NCBI GenBank assembly: GCA_002197995.1
Contig: NGZR01000005.1
Span: 4,464,001-4,528,000 of the forward strand
Length of the DNA stretch: 64,000 bases
Reading direction: 5' to 3'
From: Gaeumannomyces sp. JS-464
Lineage: Eukaryota; Ascomycota; Sordariomycetes; Magnaporthales; Magnaporthaceae
Shown in pieces: positions 13,801 to 24,539 of the stretch (position 1 is the stretch's first letter; every line of letters starts with the position of its first letter). Under the pieces are notes generated by a model. That model saw nothing but the letters and a program-made list of their open reading frames with translations, was not told where the DNA came from and searched no databases. The position numbers and the translations under genes are program-made.

Positions 13801-14632
13801 GGCAGGCGAGGCCTTTGGCACCATCCGCCGGCTGCTCAGCAAGAAGGGGATAGAGTTCATCCTGAGCGGCGTGGACGGCAACAGCGCTCTGTGCCACAAT
13901 CTGAGGGCGGTAGGTGTCGGGGAAGATGAGGCCACATTGCTACCTAATCTAAACTCGGCCCTTGAGGCGTGCGAGAACGAGCTGCTCAAGACGCTCTACG
14001 CACAGCAGGAAGCGGTAAAGGCGCCAGCCCACGTTGGAGCAAGCAGTTTGGAGGTACCAGTCAGCGACAGGCCGCCCGGGCCCCTGGAGCAGCTGGCCAG
14101 TTCTCCTCGCCGAAACCACCTATATGAGGCGGCGACCCGGCTGGTGGATGCCGGCAAGACACGGCAGTCCAAGTGGCAGAGCTTCAGGGAGCCTCTGAGG
14201 CTGATGCTGCAAATATTCCAAGACCTGAGCGACAAAAACGAGGACTTCTGGTTCCGGGCCTCTGGTTACTTTACGCGGAAAGAGTACCGATCTGGCGATG
14301 TGCTATACCGGCAGGGAGAGCCAGCCAACGGGTTCTATCTGGTGGAGAGCGGCATCATCCGGATGGAATACGATCTTCCGCAGGGATACCTCTGCGAGAG
14401 CATAGTGGCTGGGACGACATGCGGCGAGCTTCCCTTCTTCTCTGAGACGAATCGCACGGCGACGGCTGTCGTGGAGCGCGACTGCGTGGTCTGGCTCATC
14501 GATCGACAGGGCTGGGACAAGCTCCAAAAACAAGAATCGGACGTGGCGCAGGAGCTCCTCCGCATGGGCCTCAAGCTGACCAGCGAGCGCATGAGTGTCA
14601 TGACATCGTACGTTTTGACGGTGGCCTCTTGA
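10876..14632 (+). CDS. SulP-family transporter with STAS and cyclic-nucleotide-binding domains (Vsb1/Ygr125w-like), three indels
   Basis: A multi-spanning anion-transporter fold with a cytosolic C terminus. The S. cerevisiae relative Ygr125w/Vsb1 acts in vacuolar storage of basic amino acids, so sulfate is not the assumed substrate. Exons from 11119 on are well supported: 11119-11860, 11957-12098, 12160-12321, 12441-12825, 12936-13368 and 13444-14632. The first exon (10876-10944) is tentative, chosen because it keeps phase. The protein would have about 1,040 residues. After a Ser-rich disordered N terminus comes the membrane domain (NILDALSYGMILFPLG to the IYDFVIGIGVGI region). A STAS domain follows (QIYIVKLSGYLFFGTI, FLILDLHQVTGL), then a CRP-like domain (GDVLYRQGEPANGFYLVESG, CGELPFF). 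The frame is broken near 12030 (-1), 13300 (-1 G) and 13792 (+1 G). Confidence 0.85.
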
Positions 14633-15390
14633 GCACGGCGTTTCCGAGCTACTGCAATGAGGGTTGTTTCCTTTGTCCTGGTTTGTTTTCGTCCCAGGGG
14701 CCGTCGAGAATTTACGGGCCGAGCAGGTAACGTGCTGTTGTATGTTGAAAATGTCTGTCCCCCAGTGGTAGGTACGCTGATTTGCTGGGAAAATTTACAC
14801 GCACCTCTGTCGCTACTTTCCTCTCGATTTCTCACCGTCTTCTACACCCACCTGTCATTCTTCACTGGCACTTTGCTTGCATCTTGTATCAACAGAGCGA
14901 ATTGGAAAGCCTTTTGACTACCCTGCATCCAGAAAATATTAAATAGTTGACAGCTGGATAGGCGGGAATATATAATGAAGCATGGCGTGTCTGAGCACAG
15001 AGATAGATATCAATCGTCGCTTTGTTCCGGTTTTATAGACATGTATGTGATGGTTACGCCGTGTCGAAGGGTTAAATTTGCTGTTCGCAGATGGCCGTTC
15101 TTCCAATTCTGCTACATCAATGTTGCGATTCTTTACCAGGCATGCATGTGCAAAGCCTGTCTGGGCAAATTGCTCTTGCGTGACGGAAGATAGGAAACAC
15201 TGAGTGGCGGGCCAACTTTAGTCATCCGTGGCTCACTCACATCAGGCAGACGTCAAACCGTCGGAGCAAGTGCGCCGCCACCACACCAAATTCTGTCTCG
15301 TGCAATGAATGCATCATCGCCCATTGATCGACCTGCCCATCACGACACCATATAGACTGCATATTCGCCCGTTCTAACCTAGGCGTTGCC
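14633..15390. other. Intergenic region between the SulP gene and the STK19-like gene
   Basis: 3' region of the transporter and promoter of the next gene. No gene, structured RNA or notable repeat was recognised. Confidence 0.5.
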
Positions 15391-16554
15391 ATGAATCGAC
15401 AACCTGTTCTGGGAAGCTCACATCGTGTCCAGAAACAGCGCACAAGGGAAGGCTCTGCGTCGGCGGCTCGCGCCCTGGTCTCGTCATGGACGGCAGGGTT
15501 TCCAAGGACGAAAGCGGGCGAGCTGTCGGGCAATAAGGGAGTGGACATCAATATTGATGGGGGCTCGACGACGACCGTCCCCACAGGCGACCAGACACCC
15601 CGTGACGTTCCGCAGGCCATGGTGCACGCGCGAGACAACATGTTCTCGGCACTCCCGGACCGGGGGATCTCAGCTGCGCTGTCTGCGACCGTCCTGTCAC
15701 GACGCGCCTCTCTCCCGCCAATGGTGTCGACGTCTCACCTGCAAGCGCTCCTGGATTGGACCCCGACCGCGATCGAGCGCGAGACGGCCGAGCTGGTGCG
15801 GGCCGGGGCGCTGCGCCGCGTGGTCGTGCCCGGGCGCGGAGCCATCGGCGAGGTGCTGGTGCTGGCCGCCGATATAAAGCGCATGCTGCAGGACAGCGGC
15901 CTGGACGAGGCGGCGCGTGAGGCCTTTGCGCGGCTGCTCCGGGAGCACCCCACCGCAGGCACTGTTCCCTCGGGTAGTCTTGCGCCGTCGCACCTGGGCG
16001 CCCTCATGCGCGCAGGGTTCTTGACCGGCCCGCTCGGCAGCCAAAACGCGGCGGCGGGGGCGTCCATATTTGCGCGGCCCGAGGACCGCAGCACGCTGAT
16101 CTCGCTGGCGACGGTCGCGAGGGCGGCGTCCGGGACGGTCGATGCCGTGGGCGGCGAGGGCCGCTCCCGGGAGCACGTGCTCAGCAGCGCCTCCGCCGCT
16201 GGGGCTGGGTGTGGCGCCGAGTATCGGATCGCGATACCCGGGGCGGGGGTGGGCCTGAAACTCGTGGCCGCGGCGCTCGCGCACCTGACGGAGCTGCTCG
16301 CGCGCCTGCCGAACTGGGAGGCGCCGGAAGACACGCTCCGGCAAAGGTGGGACGGCGGCACGGCCAAAGTGGGCAGTATGCGGCAGGCGAGGGGCGAGCG
16401 GATCGGTGTGATTCCCGGGCGGACGCGGCGATGGAAGGAATTTTCTGGGCTGAGGTTTGACTGGATCCTAACCGAGGCGGTCGGATCGGGCTTGGTGGAG
16501 GTGTTCGAGACGGGATGTGTTGGGAGGGGCGTTAGGCTTGTGTCGCCGTCGTGA
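15391..16554 (+). CDS. STK19-like winged-helix protein
   Basis: An intronless ORF of 387 residues resembling the STK19 family (Pfam Stk19). The name is historical: the human protein is now viewed as a tandem winged-helix DNA-binding factor in transcription-coupled repair, and no kinase motifs are visible here. Residues 1-100 are low-complexity. Winged-helix-like segments follow: VSTSHLQALLDWTPTAIERE with AELVRAGALRRVVVPG (about 110-160), then a helical part ending in LGALMRAGFLTGP. The C-terminal part has YRIAIPGAGVGLKLVAAAL and the motif RRWKEFSGLRFDWILTEAVG followed by SGLVEVFETGCVGRGVR. The assignment rests on this C-terminal block and the repeated winged-helix pattern. The start is the first Met of a long open frame and could be somewhat downstream. 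Confidence 0.7.
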   Translation: MNRQPVLGSSHRVQKQRTREGSASAARALVSSWTAGFPRTKAGELSGNKGVDINIDGGSTTTVPTGDQTPRDVPQAMVHARDNMFSALPDRGISAALSATVLSRRASLPPMVSTSHLQALLDWTPTAIERETAELVRAGALRRVVVPGRGAIGEVLVLAADIKRMLQDSGLDEAAREAFARLLREHPTAGTVPSGSLAPSHLGALMRAGFLTGPLGSQNAAAGASIFARPEDRSTLISLATVARAASGTVDAVGGEGRSREHVLSSASAAGAGCGAEYRIAIPGAGVGLKLVAAALAHLTELLARLPNWEAPEDTLRQRWDGGTAKVGSMRQARGERIGVIPGRTRRWKEFSGLRFDWILTEAVGSGLVEVFETGCVGRGVRLVSPS

Positions 16555-19500
16555 AGCATGGTGCGACGTGCACTGCGCCCTCCTTCCTCCACCTTCCCCA
16601 ACCCGGAACCGGGATCTTAGCCGGCGGGGTCCCAGGTTTGACATACTGGGAAACGGCTAGAACGTGTAGCCATGAGCATACATACATGCGAAGGCCTACT
16701 TGGCTAGTATGTTATAAAGCTGACTAGATGATGCGGATGGCGGATCGATGTTGGGTCGTTTCATGTCGGAAGGCGGCGCAGATCAGGGGTGGCGCTTGTT
16801 TTTTTTCCTTTTCCTTTTTTTTCTTCTCCCTTTCCTGGTCCGAGCTGGTATGTATAGTACAGCACCTGTAGAAGGTACAGCGCGTATGCACATACATGCC
16901 TTCATACATGCATGATACCTCGGAGTCTCTACCGCATGCAAGCGTCCATACACATGTGCAGGAACGTATGTAGGTGGTAGGTAGTCATGCTATGTTGCTG
17001 ATGAATTAAGGTTATTTGCGTAGGGAGACGGGACTGGTGGCGGATATAAGATTATATAGGTCACGGCGCACCGTCCATGCAATGCCCGCCAGGTTCCGGG
17101 CGCATCCGCTTACCGACCAAACGTCCCGTGAGTCACGACAGGCCGGATGCCACGCCTGATGCCATGCCGTGGCGGTACGGGAATCGTTGACGTCGCGAAC
17201 AAGTTGGGTGTCGCGGCGGAGGGTGGGTAGGTTGTGTGATCTAGACTAGTCGGGCGGGCGACGGCAGGAGAGCTGAGCCCCGCCGTTCAAGTCCCCTCGC
17301 CTGGCTTCGGCGAAAACAATGGATGCTTCGGCCCGGTTTCTTCCCCTCTACTACTATTATGATTTCGTCAAGGACAGGCGCGAGCCTGGCGCTGTCTCCC
17401 GCCGCGACTGAGTAGTAGTGGAGGTCCCATCTGCAGATCAGGCGCTTCCGCCCAGGTGTGCTCCTGTCTGGGGGTGATTGGGTCTACAGTTGGGAAGGTT
17501 GTGCTCGCTGCTCGCATCAAGTGCCCAGCGAGGCAATCTGTTGGTAGTCCAGTCGGTTGAAACATGCACCCGTGTGGAAGGGGAAAGCGGTTGATGCCCC
17601 AGCCAGCAGGCAACCGAGTCGGTTGAAGGCGCCCGCATGAAGCGTGTTGAGCTGCAAGGCTTTCTGAGCTGCACATGGGACGGAACTCGGGGAGACGGCC
17701 GGGTCGTCGGCAGTCTTGGCTCGGCACCCAGTGGAAGGGACTTACAGTATGTCCGTGAGTGCCTACGCGGGTGCTATTAGCGTGACGACGCAGATCTTGG
17801 TTGCGTCCACGTTGCAGGGCTTCGGTGACATCCGCTCTGCCGTCCATTGCATAGGCAGGTAGGTAGGTACCTACCTATTCTCTTGTTCTTCTTTGCCCGA
17901 GCGATCTTCTTTCTGCCGCGTCGACGCGCAGCGCGCGAACCCACCTAGGCGGGCAGGTACCCTGGCTGGCTCAACAACGACGCTGTCGAAAGCATGGCCG
18001 GAAGGATCGTGGGCCCAAGCACCGAGCACGCAGCCGTCTGGTGGCACCCCACTCTCGAAGAGGGCACGGCCCAGGCGCCCAGGGTTGCATCCGGCACACC
18101 CACCGCGCCTGCTGCACTGCACATTCCTGCATGCGGCCGCCCCTCCCCTGGGCTGCGAGACTGGCTGCACACCTGCACCACGCGTGCAGAGGAGATGAAA
18201 AGATGTTTGGTCAATGTCGGGCAGCCTCCCAATCCGACTGGACCAGGCGCGGGAGACCCCTACCCGCCCCAGCTCGCCGGCCAAGTGCCCCGTGCCCCGT
18301 GCCCCTGGCCTCGACTGGGGCCCACGGCTAGCGCGGCGCAGGTCCCAAGTGCAGTTCGGCCGTGACTCGAGGCTACGCGGAAATTGCATCCCGTCCTCCA
18401 ATGCGACCCCTCGAAGCCTGATTAAATTGCACCACGCGCTGCCTGCAAGCCTTCGACGTCTCACGCCCTCGCTCGCGCGTTTCCTGGGACACGACCGTCG
18501 GCGGCGGCAGCAGACGCGCCTGCCGCTCTCCCTTTCGATTTTTTGATTTCATTTTCCCCAGAGGCCCAGCGCGATACAGCAGCATTGGCTGGCCGGACGG
18601 CTTGTGCTAAAAAGAACCAGTCGCATCGCACAACACTACCAGTCCGCCCGCCTACCCGGCCCTCTCTGGTACAATATTGTTCAAATCCTGCATGCATGTG
18701 GAGGAGGTATGTGACCAACCCACAGGCGTGCTCGAGAGGTGCATCTCATCTGCCGGTTTCCCCATAGGTAATTACAAGCTGGTCCGAACTGAACTGGTGG
18801 GCAGGCATGGATACCTCCCTACCCATACCCGTATCACTGGACCAGGCCCCTACCTATGTGCCTAGGGATTCTAAATTTGATATCGATAAAATCAATGCTG
18901 TTCCGGCTTCCAACTCATATTGAACAGGTCCCATGTGCCTCAGCACCCGTATAAGTGCCTCGTTTCCCTTCCATTCGAGTCAATGGTCCGTGCACAATCG
19001 CCTTTAATTGGTCCCATCTTTGTGCCACCCCTTGGGACGACCCCACCGCACGCTAGCCGGGATAATCTTCAATAGCTGCTTGATATCCCTCGGTATTTCC
19101 CAATGGATGTCTTGACCAATGGCCCGTTATCACTCTTTCTCCAGAACGAACGAGTGGCAAGGGCCACCCAACCCCCAACCCCTTTCTTCACGGGCCCGCA
19201 CGCCCGCTGCCCAGATTGGGCAGGGAGGGATTGGTCATCAGCTGGATAAAATGCAATCCCCTCGATTCTTGTGGATGACGGGAGAGCAAGCACCTAGGCC
19301 TGGGCAAGGGTGAAAGGGAAAGAAAGACATTCAGACAGGCAGAGAGGGCGGGCGGGCGAGAAGCGATCAAATGGGATGATAAAAAGAAGGGATCTGCAAC
19401 CCTATTGCTTTCGTTGGGGAAGGCCTGGTGTGTATGTGGTGAAAGGGCCTCGGTCGACGCAAGGCCCGAGAGCAAGTCCCAGTAGGCAATTGGTTCGTAG

Positions 19501-21156
19501 GGGTGTGCCCAATCAAAGTGATGTGCTGTGCATCCCACATTACCATGACCCGTGGGTAGGCCAGCCCAGCTCAATTGCTGGTCGGCTTTCTTCTGCCACC
19601 TGCCTCGGACACACACGCACACACGCTCGCTCCCGTCCGTCAAACAGTCAGGATCTTGCCGTCAGAGTCTGCTCCAGAGTTCGCTGTGCGGCGCGTGCGT
19701 TGGGCCGGTTTCGTGCGTCCCGACCGGATTCAAGCTTCACAACGGTCTTGTTCCGCGTCGCGCTATCCACTGTGGCCCAGGGTTTTTATTTTTATTTTTT
19801 TATATTTTTATTCATCCTTCCTTATTCCGCCAGCCCCTCCCTGTCGAAGTCGCAGCCAAGCAGGGACATCACTTCCTGGGCCCAACAACGCCACCACCCC
19901 AAGCCCGACTCTCCTGGTGGGCGGCGCCTGCAGCTGCGTTCGCAATCTCTCTCTCCTTCGCCAGTCCCGTTGCGAGCAAAGGCCGCCCTGCCACTCCTTC
20001 CGAACAACGCTCGCGCAAAGCACCACCTAGCCCGTGCTGCATCGGTCTCATTGACCCGTGACCGAAGCGGAAGCTCTGGCGGCCCCTTCTTTGCCAATCG
20101 ATCGCATCGCACTGCTGCAGCACCTGCAGCACAAATTTCCTTGGTTCGCTCCACCCCAGTCGTCGACAGCCCCAGTCGCGCGCGTCCGCACCACACGCTC
20201 GCCAGACTTCCACGACCCGGGCACCCTCGTTCGCTGCCGTTTTCTGGCCACCAACGCGACTCGTGGCCAACCCAAGATCCTCACTTCACCTTGACTGGCC
20301 TGGCACCACCACGCAAAGTCGACCCAGCCGCCCGGCGTCAACATTGACTAGGTACGCAAGCAGGAGGGGGAATACCAAGGGTAAACTCAGGAGCCGGAAC
20401 AAGTCACGGAAGAGACCAGGTGAAGCAGAAAGATCTGGAAGGAGAAGCAAAGGCAAAGAAGGATCGTGCGAGACAGAACAAAACGGAATCCCCAGGGCAC
20501 CAGAGACCTGCTTCGCAAACAAGGTATGTTCAGAATCTCCGCCCACCTCACTCGCAGGACGCCCTCCTTCTCTCCCAGCTACCGTCGTACCCTTGTCCAG
20601 CGTTTTCTCGTGCTGCTCGGTCTTTTTCGGTGCCCTATGCTTGTTTTCTTTTCTGCTTTTCTCTGCCGACCCTAGGCCGGCTCCGCAAATCCAATTGTCA
20701 TGCGCCTGCCTCCCTCCTCTCCACTGCCGTGCCTCCTGCAGCACCAGAGCCTGGTTTTTCTTCGTCGCACGCATCATTCTACCTGCCTCTCCCACACATC
20801 GCTCTGTTTATATGATCGCCCACTGCACCTGGGTCCTTCGTGCTGACGCATAAAACCGTTTCAAGAACCCTGAGCTCAACAGGGTGGGTCAACAAGCCCA
20901 CCACTACCGCCCCTCTACCGTTGTTTCTGTCTGCCGCATGAGCAGGCTTGGACTGGACCGGCCCTGCGCACTTCACTGGCCCACTTGCCCGGTGCATAGC
21001 CCCAGCCATCTCCTTCGGTGAATTTTGATGGGGGCTTGACCAGTGTTGCATCTACCCCCTAAGCCTGGGCCGACAAAACCCAGCACATCTGCGCAGCTCC
21101 TGGTCTAGCCCGCGAAACCACCGCGTCCTCGATTCTCCTCGCCAGCGCCCATCAAT
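16555..21156. other. 4.6-kb gene-poor region upstream of the kinesin
   Basis: The longest interval here without a supportable gene. Long ORFs exist in it (for example 19310-20347 plus and 17871-18464 minus) but look like GC-driven random frames: low-complexity Pro/Ser/Arg composition, no domain, competing frames on both strands. Short CATACATGC repeats occur at 16675-16955 and a perfect 18-bp palindrome of the AGGTAGGTACCTACCT type at 17860-17877. From about 19,560 to 21,156 the sequence is C/T-rich and may be a long leader of the kinesin gene. A non-coding transcript cannot be excluded. Confidence 0.45.
17860..17877. repeat. Perfect 18-bp palindrome of the GGTAGGTACC type
   Basis: Arms TAGGTAGGT and ACCTACCTA meet without a spacer. 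It is one of many copies of this motif in non-coding DNA of the window. Confidence 0.9.
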
Positions 21157-24100
21157 ATGGCGGCCACACTCCCAAGGGTATCACGGCCCTCGAACGGGCC
21201 CCCAACCGCCGCCCTGCCGGCACTGCCCGTGACCAAGACCCGAAAGAGCACCGGCGGCATAGCGACACCCTCACACTCGGGCAGCAGCACACCCAGGAGC
21301 GGCCTGCGCGCTCCTTCGACCACCTTCCTCCCTCCAACAACACCCGCGCCCACCACGGCGCTCCCGCAGCCGCGCGCCGTGTCCTCCATGACCGCCCCAA
21401 CCAAAACGATACGGAAGACCGTCAGCATCAACTCTTTCCCTCAACCCCCTCGCGGCGACGGTCGTGTGGCGAGCCTCCCGCCAAGCCCGCTTTCGACAGG
21501 CGGGCCAACGCCCGCCCGGAAATCAAAGAGCCAAGCCGCACTTGGCTACCAGGTCAACGGCGCCCCGAGTCTCCTTAACGGCACCGAAGGCATATCTGTT
21601 GCGCGCGGGCCTGGAACGAGAAGCTCCGATGGCTTGATTAGCGTGGGATCCCCTCCTCAGAGCAGGAGTTCTTCAGCGCAGGACTCGTACTCCACCTCGG
21701 CAACTCAGTATGATGATCTCGGAGATGGCTCTCAGCAAAAACCGGTCGCTGGCCCAGCCGAGGGCACCTCGAGCAAAAGGTCGTCCAAGCTTGAGGGAAA
21801 GGGAAATGTCGTTGTGAGCGTGAGGGTTCGACCCGATGCTGGCGCACATGAACACTCAAAATCAGAGGGCGAGTGGTCAGTTGAGGCAAAGAAATCTCTA
21901 ATATCATATCGCGGCAAGGAAGGCGGTGATTATTTTTATGGTATGCGCGCCTGAGTTACCCCCCACCCTCCCCTTTGTTTGCTATTGCCTTTCTTGCTCC
22001 TGGTCAGCGGATGTTGGTCGCCTGGTTTGACGCTCACACAAAGTTTATTCGGCAGATAATGTTTTTGCGACGCACGATGACAACTCCAAGGTCTACGATC
22101 ACATCGCCAAACGACTAGTCCGAAGAGTCATGGAGGGTTATCATGGAACAGTCTTCGCATACGGCATGACGGGCACCGGAAAGACCTTCTCCATGCAGGG
22201 CACCGCTTCGTCGCCAGGTGTCATTCCTCTTGCAATCACCGACATCTTTTCATATATCCGTGAGACTCCCTCGAGGGAGTTTCTACTACGCGTCAGCTAC
22301 CTCGAAATCTACAACGAGAAGATACACGATCTATTGAGCATGTCCACCGGGGGCGGCATCGGCGGTACTGGCGGGCAAGACGAGATCAAGCTGCGTGAGG
22401 ACAGCAAGCGTGGAGTCTATGCCAGCCCCTTGAAAGAGGAGATTGTGCAGAGTCCGACGCAGCTGCTGCGTGTGATCGCCCGTGGCGACCAGGCACGTAG
22501 GACGGCAAGCACGCAGTTCAACGCCAGGAGTTCGCGAAGTCACGCAGTCGTTCAGATCGTAGTAGAGAGCCGTGAGCGCACCCCGGGCTCAACGTCGGAC
22601 AACAAACGCTCTGGCCTTGCGCCGGGCGGGGTCCGCGTGTCAACCCTGAGCCTGATCGATCTTGCTGGTTCCGAAAAGGCGGCCGAGAGCAAAGAGCGAC
22701 GCACCGAGGGGTCCCACATCAACAAGAGCTTGCTGACGCTTGGGACCGTCATTTCGAAGCTGTCGGAGCACAAAGACAAAGACGGAAAGCCCTCAGACAA
22801 GGACGGGAAGCATCTTCCCTACCGCGACAGCAAACTGACCAGGCTGCTTCAGGGTGCCCTCTCGGGCAACTCGCTTGTGAGCATTCTGTGCACGATCCAG
22901 ATCGGAGCTGCAGGGAGCGTGGCCACGGTCAACACACACACCAACGAAACGATAAATACGTTGAAGTTCGCCGCACGCGCCAAGAACAATATTGTCAGCC
23001 ATGCCAAAAAGGCCGAGGAGGCACTCGGAACAGGTGGCGAGGGCGGCGCCAAGGTCCTTCTGGAGAGGTACCGCATGGAAATCCTGGAGCTTCGGAGCCA
23101 GCTTGATGCTCAGGCCAAGAACAATAGTAAGAAGGAGGCCGAGGAGGAGAAAGCTCGGGACGTGGAGCAGGAGCGGGCACGCGAGAAACAGGCCGAGCAC
23201 CGACACGAGGAACAGCTGCTGGAAATGCAGCTCGCACGCACGGCTCTGAAGGAGAGGATTGACCACCTCAACAGGCTGATCTTGAGCTCCAAGTCGATCG
23301 GCGTGAACAGCAGCGGCTCATACAGCTCCTTGGGGATGCATTCTCGGGCATCGCTCGCCTCGGTTAGATCTATGGCAACCACTCCCCGGGGCTCGATGCT
23401 CGAGCGGTCCTCGTCCATGACGTCGTCCTCGTCCACCGTTGGCCGGCGGACCAGCAGCCAACGACTTTCTGCAACGGGTGAAGCTATGGTGGAGGAGGAT
23501 GACAGTGTTGGGGAGTTTGGCGACGGGCTTGCATCACTGACTGCCCAGAATCGGGCACTCCAGGCCGATCTAACTGACAAGAACCGTTACATCTCGACGC
23601 TGGAGAAGCGCCTGCTCCAGGCCCGGAGGACAAGCTCCTCGCGTGCCTCAGTACTGGGACCCAACAAGGGCATCATGGTCGGGGAGGACCACAGTGTTGC
23701 GGCTGTGATCAAGGAAAAGGACGCCGAGATCGCCGAATTGCGGGCGAGACTGGACGACAAGGACCGGATGTTGGCCGCCCTTCGCAGTGCAGCCAGGTCG
23801 AGAGAAAACGCCGACAGGGTCGACTCTCGCGCCGAGGCCCGGTCCTCACAGGTGATGGATTCTCCTCAGTCGCCCAGGCCATCTCCCCTGGCAGATTCGA
23901 ACGCGAGCCCTCCCTCTATTGCTCGGCAGGTGTCAAGTCTTGGACTCGGAACTAAAAGCGTCGACGAGATGAGCCGGATCCTTGATGAAATGGTATGCGC
24001 CTCTGTCCAAGTCTTGCCGATCTCCTCCAACACCCTCACGGGCTCCTGCGCCGCGGAACTTGAAAGTACCCGTCGCTAACCAGATCCTTTTTCCACCACC

Positions 24101-24254
24101 CTTAATGTAGATCCAGGACCGGGTCGAAAGCGGGCAGATAGTCCGAGGAACACGTGGCAGTGTCAGGATCGCGAATGACCGAAAGGGCGCTACCGCTGCG
24201 GCCACGACTAAGACGGCAGGACACGCGCCAGTGCCAGTGTCTACGGATGTATAA
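21157..24254 (+). CDS. kipA: Kinesin-7 motor protein of the Kip2/KipA/Tea2 type
   Basis: A plus-end-directed microtubule motor; relatives carry polarity and dynein-linked cargo to hyphal tips. Three exons, 21157-21940, 22056-23992 and 24111-24254, encode 954 residues. Residues 1-220 are a Ser/Pro/Thr-rich basic extension typical of Kip2-type kinesins. The motor starts at GNVVVSVRVRPD. The P-loop GMTGTGKT lies at 298-305, switch I is NARSSRSHA, switch II is LIDLAGSE, and the alpha-5/loop-12 block is LPYRDSKLTRLLQGALSGNS. The neck is HTNETINTLKFAARAKNNI. Coiled-coil segments follow (YRMEILELRSQLDAQAK; EEKARDVEQERAREKQ; LKERIDHLNRLILSSKS), with Ser-rich linkers and a later coiled coil. No frame errors were seen. 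The last intron and short last exon are supported by clean splice sites and phase. Confidence 0.93.
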
Positions 24255-24512
24255 AGCTCACCATGACCCATGATGCTTCGTTTTTGCTATCTGCCTACTC
24301 TGTTGTCTTGTTTTCAATTCGGCGTGGCCACATCAGTCACATCCCGCGAGGGCGGCTACCTGACAAAACACCAAAAATAACTTGGGCGTGGGAAAAATGT
24401 TTGGGTTGGGCTTGGCTTGGAGGCGAAGAGGAGTTCTGGATCGGGCTTCTGAACGATACGTTTGTTTCATTTCGTTCTTTCACCTTTACCTCTTTCTTAC
24501 CTTTATTCTTCC

Positions 24513-24539
24513 TTTTTTTTTTTTTTTTTTTTTTTTTTT
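24513..24539. repeat. Poly-T tract, 27 nt
   Basis: Uninterrupted T run about 260 nt downstream of the kinesin stop, within a longer pyrimidine-rich stretch. Confidence 0.95.

Noticed and set aside
10876..14632. Annotation as a sulfate permease
   Set aside because: The STAS plus CRP-like arrangement matches the Ygr125w/Vsb1 branch, for which vacuolar basic amino-acid storage is reported in yeast; SulP membership alone does not give substrate.
19310..20347. 345-codon plus-strand ORF in the gene-poor region
   Set aside because: Low-complexity Ser/Arg/Pro protein, overlapping ORFs in all other frames, no domain, and it lies in the C/T-rich leader zone of the kinesin gene.
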